Assembly (NCBI RefSeq): GCF_024868665.1
Contig: NC_079914.1
Coordinates: 4,970,691-5,034,690 of the forward strand
Origin: Triplophysa rosa
Lineage: Eukaryota > Chordata > Actinopteri > Cypriniformes > Nemacheilidae
Direction: 5' to 3'
DNA: 64,000 nucleotides
The translations under genes were made by a program, and so were the position numbers. The first letter of the stretch is position 1, and each line of letters begins with the position of its first letter. This document shows positions 46,192 to 57,719 of the stretch, piece after piece. The notes beneath the pieces were generated by a model, which worked only from the letters and a program-made list of their open reading frames with translations, made no database searches and was not told the origin of the DNA.

Positions 46192-46496
46192 TTAAAGGCC
46201 CAGTGTATAAAATTTAGCGCCATCTAGTGGTTGCTAATTGCAACCAACAGATCATTCCCCAAACCGTTCGAAGCACTATGGTGGCTGACACAGAACTAAG
46301 ATGTCATCATGTTTTCACTTCTTTGAACGACATGGTGAATTCCATGCAAGGGGAACCCGCGGTATATGTAAATAGAAATAGCTCATTCTAAGGTCTTAAA
46401 AATTGTCTTTATACACCTCTGAAGACATTATGTATATTATATTTTATTGCATTTCTGTCAATAGATCCTCCAAAAAATTACATGTTTGACCTTTAA
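46192..46496. mobile_element. TTAA-flanked MITE
   Basis: Starts TTAAAGGCCCAGTGTATAA and ends ACATGTTTGACCTTTAA, with TTAA at each edge. The inside reads AGCGCCATCTAGTGGTTGC, AGCACTATGGTGGCTGACAC and ATAGATCCTCCAAAAAATTAC, a well-known teleost non-autonomous element (piggyBac- or Kolobok-type target). Non-coding. Confidence 0.75.
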
Positions 46497-48835
46497 AGTT
46501 AGAAAAATGTATATAAACATTGTTCAAATGTTGTAATGCATGTTCCTGGTGTTATTGTGTGCAATATTTTATTTTATATCAAACAGAATATTCAAAGGGA
46601 AACAATACCTGGACTTAAAAAGTGGGCTTTGATATTACTGGTTAATAATATCCTACCCCGCTCACACAGCTTTGACCAACAACATTTATTATGAATGTAA
46701 ATGCGAAAACACTTTAGCACAGTAGTCTTAATGCATGTAAATGCAGATAAAATGCTCTTTCTAAAGTCTGCCATTACATCCACTGACGCATTTCCACTAA
46801 GGCAACCAAGTTTACTTAAAGGGATAATTCACCTAAACTACAAGCGAAATTAAGATACACTTACTGTAACAGCGTTCACTTATTAAAATCATTTCCGGTA
46901 GTTACTCTTCCCTCGAGTCTGTGAAACACAGCAACTATTTGTTTGCTTAAAAAAATTCTAATTGAACCTAGATACTTTCTTAATAAACGTCTCTGTCGTT
47001 GTGGTGCATGATTCATCAGTCGGCTCATTCAAAGACATAAGCCTTGCAATGTTAAATGAAAATGTTATAACTTTTTTGCCTCTTCTCTTCTGCTGAATGT
47101 AACCAAGGCCGACTGAGTGAGTAAAAATAATCATCAGGAACATGCACTTTGCTGCGTTGCATAAAACCGCAGATGCAGGATTTTCTTCCTTAATATCTCA
47201 TTGGAATCGTGACCGCATTGCATTTGGATGCTTGAATGACAATGTATAAAGACACAACATTTGTTTTGCAGGTGTATGATTATTATCACCGGAGAAGATA
47301 AACTGTGTTTAAAGTTCCTGTCTCATGAAACATTATAAATGTGTAATGTCGGAGCGTAGGAGTGATTTATACTGTAAATCTGTAAAGATGTAGAATGGAC
47401 TAAAAAGGAATCAGAAACGCCTTGAAACATACAGTTTTCTTTGATGTGTTGTCGTAATTTACACTGAAACAGAAAGTTAGGACGGGCCTTATTTAATGGC
47501 TCATCCCACTTTTAAAATAGCCAATACTATTTAGTTTACCTCACAGAAATTTAATGAGAATCTGAAATGAAGTAAATATTGGAGGAAGGGAGAGAATGTA
47601 AGTCTTGAATTATACCTCTAAATGTGAACATTGTAAAGTCGAAAAACTTGATTTCATGGGGAATTTAACGACCAGGGACAGTGTGAATGTCCTTCGAAAT
47701 CTCCACATTGCTCCTTTATTGTTCAAAATGTTAATGAATCGGTCATATTCGTTTAAAAATTGTTACTAAAAATGTTCACGTTTATTTGAAATTTAAAAAA
47801 AAAAACGTTTACATTCATTTAAATAAATAATGTTAATAAAATGTTAGAAATGCTTACATTCATGTTAAAAACACAAGCAAGCAAGGTGAAGTGTTTAATT
47901 TATATTGAAGTGTTATTTCTTCTATTATACAGTAGCGTTAAATCTACAGACACCTTTAAGACTTAAAGAACAACTCGCTTAATTTTTAAATCTCTCCCAC
48001 CTGTTTCCATTAAGTTATGTAACTACCCCCCCCCCACACACACTTTTAATAAGTCAATTAATTCCCCATGAATAAAGTCCCTACATTTAGTTATTGTTAT
48101 AAACACACCGCTTCACTCATTAAAACATCTAATCAGGCATAAATTGTGTTTGTGAACAGCATTTAATGTCAATTCAAATCACTTTTAACTCTTATATAGG
48201 TTTTGTAAATATTCAAATCTAAATGTACATCACCAACTTGATCGGTTAACCTGTTGCTCAAACTAAAAACACTAAAAACACTGTAAACCCTCAGAGCCCA
48301 CAAACAATATTAGCTGCTTTCAAAAATAGACAATCGTGTTTTTTTCTTTATATTACATAACATTTGTTAATGACTTAATGATTGGTGTCTTCATAAATAA
48401 GCAAACACAGGAAATCACCACAGAAAGTGAAAATCCCATAACAACAGGCATGAAGTGAAGTCTTGCAGACTGACCTCTAGAGATATATTTAAAGAGACAG
48501 TGACAAAGCAGGGGCAATTAATCTGGGTAAAAAACGCGATCTTTTCCTGTCTCAATTCATCTTGATATAAAGGCAAGGTCTGTGTGAGGGACTGTCTAGT
48601 GCTCCCCTGTGTCACCCCCTTTGACCTCACTTCCTGCGCGACGGCAGGTTACGTTTCCTCTCTGTCATAAGGAGTGATGACCTGTTCTAATCGGCAGGAA
48701 TTCCTCTCTTGAGACCTGTCTGACTGTGGCCTGGATTCTGGAATAGACGCTCTCGTTCTTTGGGAAAGATGCCCCAGATTTTAGTTTAAAAGAAGAAAAC
48801 TTACTATACCAGTCCTGTTGTTGATTTTTATCAAT
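46497..48835. other. Non-coding, nothing firmly recognised
   Basis: AT-rich. A short fragment at 46817-46850 (TTAAAGGGATAATTCACC) is a worn end of the AGTTCACCC MITE family. A C-run lies near 48028. No exon seen. Confidence 0.35.
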
Positions 48836-49052
48836 TTAAAGGGACAGTTCACCCAAAAATGAACATTCATGACTTTCTTTCTTCTGCAGAACAGAAAAGA
48901 AGATATTTTGAAGAATGTTGATAACCAAACAACATTGACCCCCCCATTGACTGAACACAAAACCACATTTCTCAAAATATCTTCTTTTGTGTTCCACACA
49001 ATAAAGAGTCATATACAAGCTTTGAGGGTAATAAAATATTGACAGAATTTGT
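48836..49052. mobile_element. AGTTCACCC-type MITE, partial
   Basis: Left end TTAAAGGGACAGTTCACCC, then GACTTTCTTTCTTCTGCAG, then AACCAAACAACATTGACCCC. The right part is broken after GGTAATAAAATATTGACAG, so the second terminal repeat is lost. Confidence 0.72.
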
Positions 49053-50206
49053 ATTTATTTTACTACAATCACAGGATGATATATTTCACCAAATTTGACA
49101 CCACAAAACTGTTCATAAAACTTTATTATTTGAACGTGTTTCTGAACACTTCAATCACCACAAAACAGACAAAGACCGACTTAAACTGATGGAAATCATT
49201 TACAAACACTTCCCACTGCATCTTTTGTCGCAGGCCGTTCACAATAGAGAAAAACTGTCATAATTGCAATGCATGACTGAAAACTGTGTAATTTAGCAAA
49301 AAAGGACAAAATGCACTGGAAAAGCTTTCATTATATCTCCAATGTGCCCTTGTCTTTTTTGTCAGTACTTTCAGTGGAAAACCAACACCATGGGCGTTCT
49401 GAATCCTTGCGTGTCAATCAAACCAGCCCATATTGTTTGCCGTATTGTGTGCTATCCGTGCTAATCTTGCCAGGCTGTTTGTTTTTCTTGTCTTGGAGGC
49501 GGTAAAATATGTTGTGCCTTTTAGTTTCACCAGACGATGTGCTGTCGGGTGACATTCAGACTGAATTAAAGTTAGGAGTCGTGCCAATCAAATATTAAAG
49601 TCAAAGTGAGGTGCACTCCGCAATACCGAGGAACCTGAATTGATCTATTATCAAATGATTGCATGGTGAAAAGTAGGTGTGACATAACAGAATCTGCAGT
49701 CTACATCAGGTCTGCAAAATGCGAAGATGTTTCTGGTCCACAACTTTTTGTGTCTTAAACCACTCCATAAACTAAACAAATTGACTAAAACAGCAGTTTG
49801 AGATTTCCTCTGATATTTTAAATGTGTAGTGTGTCATGTATTGGGTGCTAAAATAACATTGGTTCTGGGTCAACTGATGGCATGAGGTTGGGGTGGGATG
49901 ATCGTTTAATGATTTTTGCCAAAACCGTGCAGAAATAACTTTGGGTAATCCACAATTTTGCCTCTATATCGTCATCTCTGTTTGAAATGTAAAATTGCAG
50001 GTTAGTTTGCGTACTAGTCTTTATGTGAGTTGAAGTCAAATTACGTCAAACTGACCTTTCATGACACTCCCACGAAATCGTACGACAGCTCAGTTAATAA
50101 ATAATCATTATAATCCTACTGTTGTGAATCGGGTTAAGGTAAGGAGACAGTTTTGAAAACAGACTGTTTACATGCCTGCTCAGTTACCGTTTTTATTTAT
50201 TTTTAA
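49053..50206. other. Non-coding, nothing recognised
   Basis: No domain-bearing frame or clear repeat. GGGGTGGGATGATCGTTTAATG near 49890 may be a worn hAT end. Confidence 0.3.
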
Positions 50207-50512
50207 TAGAGATGAACCGATATATCAGCCAATAATCAATATCTAAAAGCATTTTTTTACGGTTGATAGTTTAAAAACGGCCAATGATCAGGGTGGATAT
50301 ATACTGTCAATCAAAAGAGGCAAATCAAAAGAGGACTGGAAAAAGTAATGAATTTGTGCTCTGTATATAAAAAATATTAAGAAACGTCACCAGTTTAATG
50401 TTCAATAATAATAGTCAATAAATGAATTAATAACATTCAGAAAGTTAAGAAAAATGTAATCATCAGAATTGGTATCGATATCGGCAGATACCGGTTGACG
50501 GTATCGGTGGAA
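50207..50512. mobile_element. hAT MITE fragment (ACCGATATATCAGCC type)
   Basis: GAGATGAACCGATATATCAGCC at the left and TCGATATCGGCAGATACCGG near the right are worn inverted ends of the fish repeats that begin GGGATGCACCGATATATCGGCC. Edges are eroded and no target duplication is visible. Confidence 0.5.
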
Positions 50513-50622
50513 AGAATTAAATAATCTCAAATTTTTTAACAAAAAAGTTTAAGCTTTCGAAAATTCATGAAATGGACAACATATGGTCTCATAAAATTTT
50601 CAATCAAATTATTAATTGTTTA

Positions 50623-51111
50623 TGTCACGACTGGAGCGTGGAGAGAAGAACCCAAGCGCAGGCAGGCAGTGAAGGGGTTAACAGAAAATATTTATTACAA
50701 AAACACACAAAACAAAACCCACGAGGGGGTATAAAACAGGAACCAAACTAAGAAACAAACTTGAAATAAAAGACTTCCCACGGGGGGGCAAAATGAAAAC
50801 AAGAACACTAAACTAAACTAAGGACACGATCAAACGTCTTAAATCAAAAACACAACAGGGTAGACCACAAGACTCACGGAACAAGGACAAGGCTGGAAAC
50901 AGGAACACTGGACAAGGCACGGAATCAAGACGACAGACATGAACACGGTACATAAGAACAATCCACGAGCACAGGACAAAGAAACATGAGGGTATATATA
51001 GGAACACAAACAAGGGATAACGACATGGGGCAGGTGTGGGACATTAAACACTCAGGGAAGGATAACGAGGAAACGAGATGGCGGGAACAGAGACGAGACA
51101 CTGGAAAAACA
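50623..51111 (-). mobile_element. Ty3/gypsy-type LTR, cut by the gap
   Basis: On the minus strand the segment reads toward its LTR 3' end at 50623 (CTCCAGTCGTGACA). It includes CCTATATATACCCTC (TATA region), TGTAATAAATATTTTC (polyadenylation signal) and GTTAACCCCTTCACTGCC. These features are shared with the LTRs at 59156-59734 and 62144-62718, though quite diverged. The LTR's 5' part is lost in the run of N. Confidence 0.75.
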
Positions 51112-51211
51112 NNNNNNNNNNNNNNNNNNNNNNNNNNNNNNNNNNNNNNNNNNNNNNNNNNNNNNNNNNNNNNNNNNNNNNNNNNNNNNNNNNNNNNNNN
51201 NNNNNNNNNNN
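51112..51211. other. Assembly gap (100 N)
   Basis: Exactly 100 N, the usual placeholder for a gap of unknown size. Left of it is LTR sequence and right of it is the zinc-finger ORF, so the junction is unresolved. Confidence 0.99.
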
Positions 51212-53250
51212 TCCAGAAAGTGGTGCTTTGGAGTCAGTTTTTGCTTTGGGAAAACTTCTAACAGTCTGTGACGATGTTCTGATATCAGTGTGTCCAGGTA
51301 GCAAATGGTTTCCTCTGTATGAAGAGGAGATACTGCAAGTTCAGTAATGTCTTTCAAATTCATGAGGACTTGCCATGCTGGATCATTCAGTGGTATCTTT
51401 GTACCAATAATGAATGACAGTAGTCTTAATAATGTCCAGTTCTCATGTGCGTTCCCGCAAATCCTTTTGCGAGTGACAAAATCTGTTGGGATAGGTTGGG
51501 GTTGATCAGTTTTATCAGTCCATCTGTATGGAAAATTAATTATGGCCCTGTTAAGTTCTGTCAAGGTGAAATACTGCTTGTGGATAAACAGATTAAGACA
51601 TAATGCCAATTCCAATGGAAGTATGCCTTCAAAAAGATCGTGAAGAATATCCGGTGGGTACCCAGTTACAAAATGGAAGTAACTTAAATTCTCAGTTATG
51701 GGACAACATTTCTTCACACCATAACAGTGCAAAAGCGCATGGTCTTTCTTAACAGTCTGAACATGCAAATCATAGTTCTCTTTTGTTCTTGGCGGAAAAG
51801 CTCCCGAACGCACTTCCTTCTGCTGATAGTCAGAATGGTCCCCAATACAAAACCTACAGATATAATGTCCAGTAAAGCTTTCTACAAGTCCACTTAAGGA
51901 ATGAGCACCAAGATTGTCTGCTGAAACACAAACAACAGTACCTCTGATATTCCTACCAACTTGAGGCAAAAAAATACCTTCTTTCTCCAATGTTGTGAGT
52001 TCTTTCAAAAAAGGCTCCAGAACACAGTCATAGCCAAATTTTTTCACATCATTGGCTTTACAAAGAAGAGCCAAATAAATTGATGAAAGCTGTGATCTCA
52101 GTTCAGATGGTACATCACCAAGAACCCAGTATACTGCTGTGACTTTGTGTTTTTTTCGCGAAGATCCAAGAGGATTGCAGATTTCAAAATCGTCAACGTA
52201 GACTATAACAGAAATGCTAAAATCGTCTTTAGCGTGACATTCATTTAGCTGGAAATATTTACCATCATGGAAGGATGCCAAATGTGAAGTGTTTGAATGT
52301 TTAGTCAGTATATGGTTTAGAATATCTTCATTATTCAACAAGTGCTGTAAAGTTTGAAGAAAAGGCACGTACTGAAAGCTGCGATTCTCCTCTCGATCCA
52401 AAATATACTCTACTGGCTCAATCACATTAAAGTTTTCTTTAAAATACTTTTCCCTCTTTGATTTTGTAGAGAAAGGACCTTTAGGACAAAAGGCTACATT
52501 CAAAGGATTAGAGTGACACAGTTTATCTACTAATTCACTGACAATGTCTTGATCAACAGCACAGTCGTTCTTTGTAAAGATATCATCAACTAACTTTGGA
52601 ACATACTGAGTAGATGCACAAATAAACTGAAGCTGTTCCACCAGGTCATCAATGCATTTTCCAGAGACGTTATAGATGCTTTCCAGTTTTAACAAGAGAG
52701 AACCAATATTTTTCACTATTTTGCTTGAAGCATCCCTTTCATAATCCAATTCTTCGGTGTTATCTATGTCCACATGGTCATGTGACACTGGAGAGTGGAT
52801 TTCATAGTCAGTAGAAGCTGGCTGTTGTGCAATCAAATCAGTCTTAAAATCTTTCCATGAACAGGATTTGTGATTTCTGCTTCTGTGTGTTGCATAAGTT
52901 CCACTTATGTTTGTCTTAAAATTGCATCCTTTAAAAACACATTGTACAGTTTCGTGACTTTTCAAATGGGAATTGATGTGTTTAAAGTAGTCTTTTGTGT
53001 TGAAATAAAACGAGTCACAAATTTTACATTTGAAAGATTGCACTTCACACTCCTTAGTTTCTTGTGAATTGTGACATCGATGCAAGTGTGTACGCAGGCC
53101 ACTCCATGTCTTGAAGGAGCATGGACAGTTTAAATGAAGACAGGGTACTGAATATCCACGACCAAAGGTACCATGATTCAGCCGGTAATGCTTGAGAATA
53201 GCACCTTTACGTGGAGCCACAAAAGTACAGAGTTTACATTGCCATCCCAT
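51212..53250 (-). CDS. C2H2 zinc-finger protein with transposase-like region (C-terminus in gap)
   Basis: An uninterrupted frame of about 680 codons from the ATG at 53250 to the gap. The ATG lies 10 nt after a consensus acceptor (CCCTTTTTTAG| at 53261). Residues 1-130 hold four C2H2 fingers (QCKLC..H..H, PCLHLNC..H..H, FKCKICD..H..H, VQCVFKGC..H..H). The rest lacks repeats and holds three acidic motifs that could be a DDE-type catalytic set: VYVDDFEICNPLG, VSADNLGAHS, and PPDILHDLFEGILPLEL. A CxxC (YICRFC) follows the second. Similar layouts occur in mobile-element proteins of fish and cnidarians; I cannot name the superfamily (CMC/EnSpm-like is one guess). It may be a live transposase gene or a domesticated one. 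It probably lies in a dock3 intron on the same strand. The original C-terminus is missing and LTR sequence follows the gap. Confidence 0.75.
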
Positions 53251-53260
53251 AAACCGCCAA

Positions 53261-54079
53261 CTAAAAAAGGGATGAAAACAGTGTTACCAAAATTTCACAT
53301 GTGCATTCACGTCCTTTTGTGCAGATGCAAGTTGTAATGTTATGCTTATTTTGTGTATCTAGGATATCCAATTATTGCTCCCACTCTGTGTTTGAGTTAC
53401 ATCGACCAATGATAAATAAACAATCATTCATACAACTATTAATATAATAATATCATCTGTAATTTTAATAAATTGCACATAGGCTATACGAGATGTGTTC
53501 CGTATTTATCGATCATCTATAACATTTGAAATTGTATATAAAACACAAAATGAATATATTGTTTTTATAATATATCTCTTCGAGTATAACTGAGAATCGC
53601 TGTCCCAAAAAATGCTCTTCCTAGTCAAATTAAGCAAACATTTTGAGATCCTTGTTTCAATGTAAAGCTGCACAATTAATTGAAAAACTTCATTACAATT
53701 ATGGGTGAAACAATTACATAATTGCCAAAAAGCCTCAATTACAGCTATCCATTTGTGCTAATTTCTGTGCGTTTCGGCAGTGTGTTTGGGCACCGAATAC
53801 AGTGGCGAATCAGAGGCCATTCGTTTTGGATTTTTTTTAGTAGCAATATTACCCTCACAATTATTTTTTCTTCACGAATATGATATGCAGCTGCTTCACT
53901 GAAAGTAATACAACATTTTAAAACTTCAATGTAAAATCTATTAATCAACAATAATAATCGCAATTACAATATCGAGGTGATTAATCGTCAATTATGGTTT
54001 TTGAAATAGGGCTGCACGATTATGATAATGTTTGCACAATCCTCCTGGAACTATATAATAAATCATAAATGACACTTAC
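53261..54079 (-). other. Probable intron of the zinc-finger gene, with a hAT fragment
   Basis: Runs from the donor CTTAC at 54075-54079 to the acceptor at 53261. Within it 53663-54050 carries GCTGCACAATTAATTG, GTGATTAATCGTCAATTATGG and TAGGGCTGCACGATTATG, remains of a hAT MITE of the GGGCTGCACGATTAAT type. Confidence 0.5.
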
Positions 54080-54109
54080 CTTCAACGTTTTATCTCTTCG
54101 GCGAAGGTG
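54080..54109 (-). CDS. Candidate 30-nt exon upstream of the zinc-finger gene
   Basis: On the minus strand the sequence is TCTGTTTTACAG|, then 30 nt, then |GTAAGTGTC, consensus on both sides. The frame would read HLRRRDKTLK, or it could be untranslated leader, because the next exon has its own ATG at 53250 ten bases in. Transposase genes often have such small 5' exons. Expression is unproven. Confidence 0.45.
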
Positions 54110-55434
54110 CTGTAAAACAGATATTGAATAAATTTAATAATAACACTTAACATTCATAGGAAAAGGCTGTGGGCTGTAAAAGAAAGTCAGCCCTGGAATT
54201 AACCTCTATTATGAGATGACTAGCTACTTCACAATAGCTGCATCTCAATCTACTCCCTAGGTTGTGAATCAGAATATCATGTACATGAATTTGGGCACTG
54301 GATAGGACAGTAAGGACCCTGACTCACCACAGAATCAAACGGGCCATTTTAATGAGGATTAGAAGTAGCGTTACATGACTGTATGAAAATTAAGACCCGT
54401 TTAACAATTTTTAAACCTACAACACAATACTTCAGTGAATTTAATTTGTAAGTGAATTTAAGACTTTTAATTTAGGTTGTATTTCTGTCACATCATTTCA
54501 TAGCAATATATAACTTCAAAGAGGTTGTAAACCTAAATAACAACTGAATAATGAACAAATATTTTTTTATTATTAATTCGGCTGTATTAAGTAGGCAGGG
54601 GCAGGGCACTGATCAGGAAGTCTGCCATTTTAAGGGCTGTCTCATTTGCAAAATCCTTCCAGTGCACATTGCGTTCATTCCCTAAAAATTCCTACAATGC
54701 AACACAAAAGTCAGGGAGTATCGATGCTCACTATGTTCCCTTACCGGAAATCATGTGACATTTTTTTGAATCCGTTTAACTGAAATTGCTGGAGCCAACT
54801 TAATGAAATGCGACAGAACTTTTGAAAAGACAAACTTTTATTTTATGTATAAACACACATTTCTAGACAGGCAGGGAACACAATCTACAGTTGAATGTAA
54901 TACTAGACCAAAATTTGTGCACTGATATGTAACAAAATAATTTAATTGTTTCTCATATGTATTTCAAGCATTATTAAAAAAAATAAAGCCAGAGAGAGGT
55001 CGGTTTTTAAACCTTCTTAGTTTAAAAAAAACGTGTCCACACGAAAACACGCTATAAAGCGCTGTCAAAAGCATGCCAAACCAACAGGTGGCGACATAAC
55101 CCTAACCATAAAGCCGTGTTGGCCAATCAGAAGCATGTAGTTTGACTTCAAACAAATTAGATAGAGGCACGCATTCCAACTAGTGATGCAACGGCTCTTT
55201 AGGCTCCCAAATGGCTCTTTATTTAGTATCACCTTCTATTTTAGCCCAATTTAGCAATTGTGAATGCTTTTTGTATTATTATTATTAAGCATTTTTATAA
55301 TGTTTTCATAAGACTTATTTTTAGGCATTTTTTGTTACAAAAAATACACCATTCTTAATATTTAACATTTTTGACACAGCAAACATTTAACAGAACCACA
55401 GCAAACAAATCAAATAAATGCAAAAGTCTTAACA
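54110..55434. other. Non-coding, nothing recognised
   Basis: AT-rich, without a repeat hallmark or domain-bearing frame. Confidence 0.3.
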
Positions 55435-55766
55435 TTAAAGTGATAGTTCACCCGAAAATGAAAATTCTGTTATCATTTGTTCACCCTCATGTCATTTAAT
55501 ACCTGTATAAATTACTTTGTTCTGATGAACACAGAGAAAGATATTTGGAAGAATGTTAGCAATTTTCAATCAATGACTGCCATAGTAGGAAATATTAAAT
55601 GGTAGTCGAAGGTGCCCCAGAACTGTTTGTGTTCCCACATTCTTCAAAATATCTCACTTTGTGTTCAACAGAACAAAAAAATATACAATATTTTTTTTCC
55701 TACTATAGGTTTGATAGTGTGAGTAAATGCTGACAGAATTTTCATTTTTGAGTGTTATCCCTTCAA
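55435..55766. mobile_element. AGTTCACCC-type MITE with both ends
   Basis: Starts TTAAAGTGATAGTTCACCCG and ends GAGTGTTATCCCTTCAA. The inner blocks GAAAATGAAAATTCTG and CAGAATTTTCATTTTTG are inverted copies. TTCAAAATATCTCACTTTGTG and ATATTTGGAAGAATGTTAGC lie between. About 330 bp, non-coding, cypriniform type. Confidence 0.78.
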
Positions 55767-55800
55767 GACACTTCTTTAGTGATGAATATTTTAGATATAT

Positions 55801-56088
55801 CTAATATTTAGAACTATTAGATGCCTCAGCTTGGATGGGCTGATGCGATTTCTCCAGCTGCACTGAGGGGTGGGTGGTTCTTAGATATCTGTGCAGATTT
55901 GTTGTTGACCCTGCTCTGAAAGATTTTTTCATTTTAAAAATTCTGCACTGGGCTTTGCAATCTTCAATGCTATTGAAATGCAGCCAGATGCTGCTTCTTT
56001 TTCGTTTTACGCTCATTTCTTCCAACACGCGTATACTTAAATCCGGCTCCCCCCGCCTCTGTCGCTTTGTGTACCTGGCCTGTAACAC
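55801..56088 (-). pseudogene. BED zinc-finger fragment (hAT transposase N-terminus)
   Basis: A 95-codon frame containing KRKRSSIWLHFNSIEDCKAQ, then RIFKMKKSFRAG, then STTNLHRYLRTTH. This is a BED finger: aromatic pair, Cys pair, and NLxxHLxxxH. The second Cys of the expected CRIC has become Phe (CRIF), so one zinc ligand is missing. BED fingers bind DNA at the start of hAT transposases and ZBED proteins. No catalytic region follows before the frame closes, so it is a remnant. Confidence 0.72.
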
Positions 56089-57043
56089 TACACGTTTCTA
56101 AAAATCGTTACCCTGGCAGGAGTTTTCAAAAAAGTTAGATTTCAGTGACCGAGTACTGCGTTTGCGTGTGGAGGAACGGCCAAACCGCATAGAATAAAAC
56201 TGCGATTTTGGAAATACCCGTGTTTGTGTGGATAGGGCCCGAGATGCAGCCCATGTGTCGTGTCCCCATAAAGTGCGAGACACACATGCTGTAAACTCCA
56301 CAAGCATCACTCGCGCAGTAAAGTTACACGGAACAGAGACGCATCGTCTTTTTCTGACTTGGCTAAAGAAAATTCATTAAATCACAGGAATATATTTTTG
56401 ATCAAATAAACGCAGCCTTGATGCGTATAAGAATCATTTAAAAAAATCTTTCAAACTTGACGGATATTGTACCTGATCACAGCACCGGTGTTTTGTCGAA
56501 GTCTGTTCCCCCTATGTTTCCTCCTATTAGAGTTGTTCCTCATAGCGCCCGCTACGCAAACAGCGTGTAGCGCGTGCACGTTCCACTGGTGATTTTCAAT
56601 TATTTGTTGAAAATACCAGATATTCTCATACCATGAATTATATATATTTTCACATTTCCTGTTTTGTATGACTTCTAGCCATTCTTTGGTCTGTTCAGTT
56701 TGTTTTAAAATGTATTTTGTAGAACAACGCAAAATGTTGAAAAGCAATATAAAATACGTTTAAATAAATAAGGATGAATTTAAATACATTGTAAAATGGT
56801 TAGTTATGTGTATGGTGAAGATAAAAAAGAGTAGTATAGCATACAAATACGATTCTGAACGAATGAATCGCTTTGAATGAATCGGTTGACTGAATGGATA
56901 AGTAACTGACTTATATGATCTTGCCTCCACCTACTGGCGGTTCCTTTGCATTGAGAAAAAACATTGGATATTTCAATTGTCTATCGAAAATATTTCAATC
57001 GAAATGGCAGGGTGCATGTTTTTGACACTTAGGGTTAGTGTCA
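56089..57043. other. Non-coding, nothing recognised
   Basis: Contains short minus frames (56098-56310, 56451-56747) without recognised domains. These may be further debris of the hAT element whose BED finger lies just below. Confidence 0.3.
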
Positions 57044-57538
57044 CAGCCACTTTAGCATAACAAATGTTACAATAATATTTCTCATCATTGGGATAAGGGA
57101 ATGCATTTTGACAGCTATAAATTTCACCATCGAATTCTGTTTCCTCATTGTTTTTTATTCTAATATATTATGTTTACTTAGACTGATGTAGGTGAAGCTC
57201 CTCCCACAACTGGAACAGAAACAGCCACTTTAAAGCCATTACATCAACATTTCTCATCATTGGGGTAAAGGAACGCATTTCGACAGCTATATTTTTCACC
57301 GTCGAATTCTGTTTCCTCCTTGTTTTTTATTTTAACATGTTATAATGTTTACTTTAACTGATGTAGGTGAAGCTCCTCCCACAACTGGAACAGAAACAGC
57401 CACTTTAAAGCCATTACATCAACATTTCTCATCATTGGGGTAAAGGAACGCATTTCAACAGCTATATTTTTCACCGTCGAATTCTGTTTCCTCCTTGTTT
57501 TTTATTCTAACATGTTATAATGTTTATTTAAACTGATG
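57044..57538. repeat. Three tandem copies of a 165-188 bp unit
   Basis: CAGCCACTTTA begins units at 57044, 57232 and 57397. Each has TTTCTCATCATTGGG, CGAATTCTGTTTCCTC and, except the last, GATGTAGGTGAAGCTCCTCC. Units 2 and 3 are nearly identical; unit 1 is more diverged. The array lies just below the PHD exon, possibly in its 3' untranslated part. Confidence 0.88.
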
Positions 57539-57629
57539 TCATACTCAACACAGCACATGCTTCCAAATTAGCCTTCCAAAATAAGGAATTGAAATGTTTT
57601 TTTCATCTATATGACTTTTTGTCAACAAT

Positions 57630-57719
57630 TCAGCATGCTTCACACATATACGGTAGGTCCACTGCAGGTTTATCCACACATTCATGGTGGAACCACCTTT
57701 GGCATGCATCACATGAAAT
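57630..57719 (-). CDS. PHD-finger-like terminal exon
   Basis: On the minus strand a good acceptor (CTTTTGCTTACAG|) is followed by ISCDACQRWFHHECVDKP, then YMCEAC and a stop (57630-57632). The spacing C-x2-C, Trp-Phe-His-His-x-Cys, C-x2-C is the second half of a PHD finger; the first Cys pair must be in an earlier exon. PHD fingers read histone tails or serve as zinc modules in some mobile-element proteins. It may belong with the exon at 58925-58995, whose phase is compatible, but this is unproven. Confidence 0.55.
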   Translation of the reverse strand: MSCDACQRWFHHECVDKPAVDLPYMCEAC

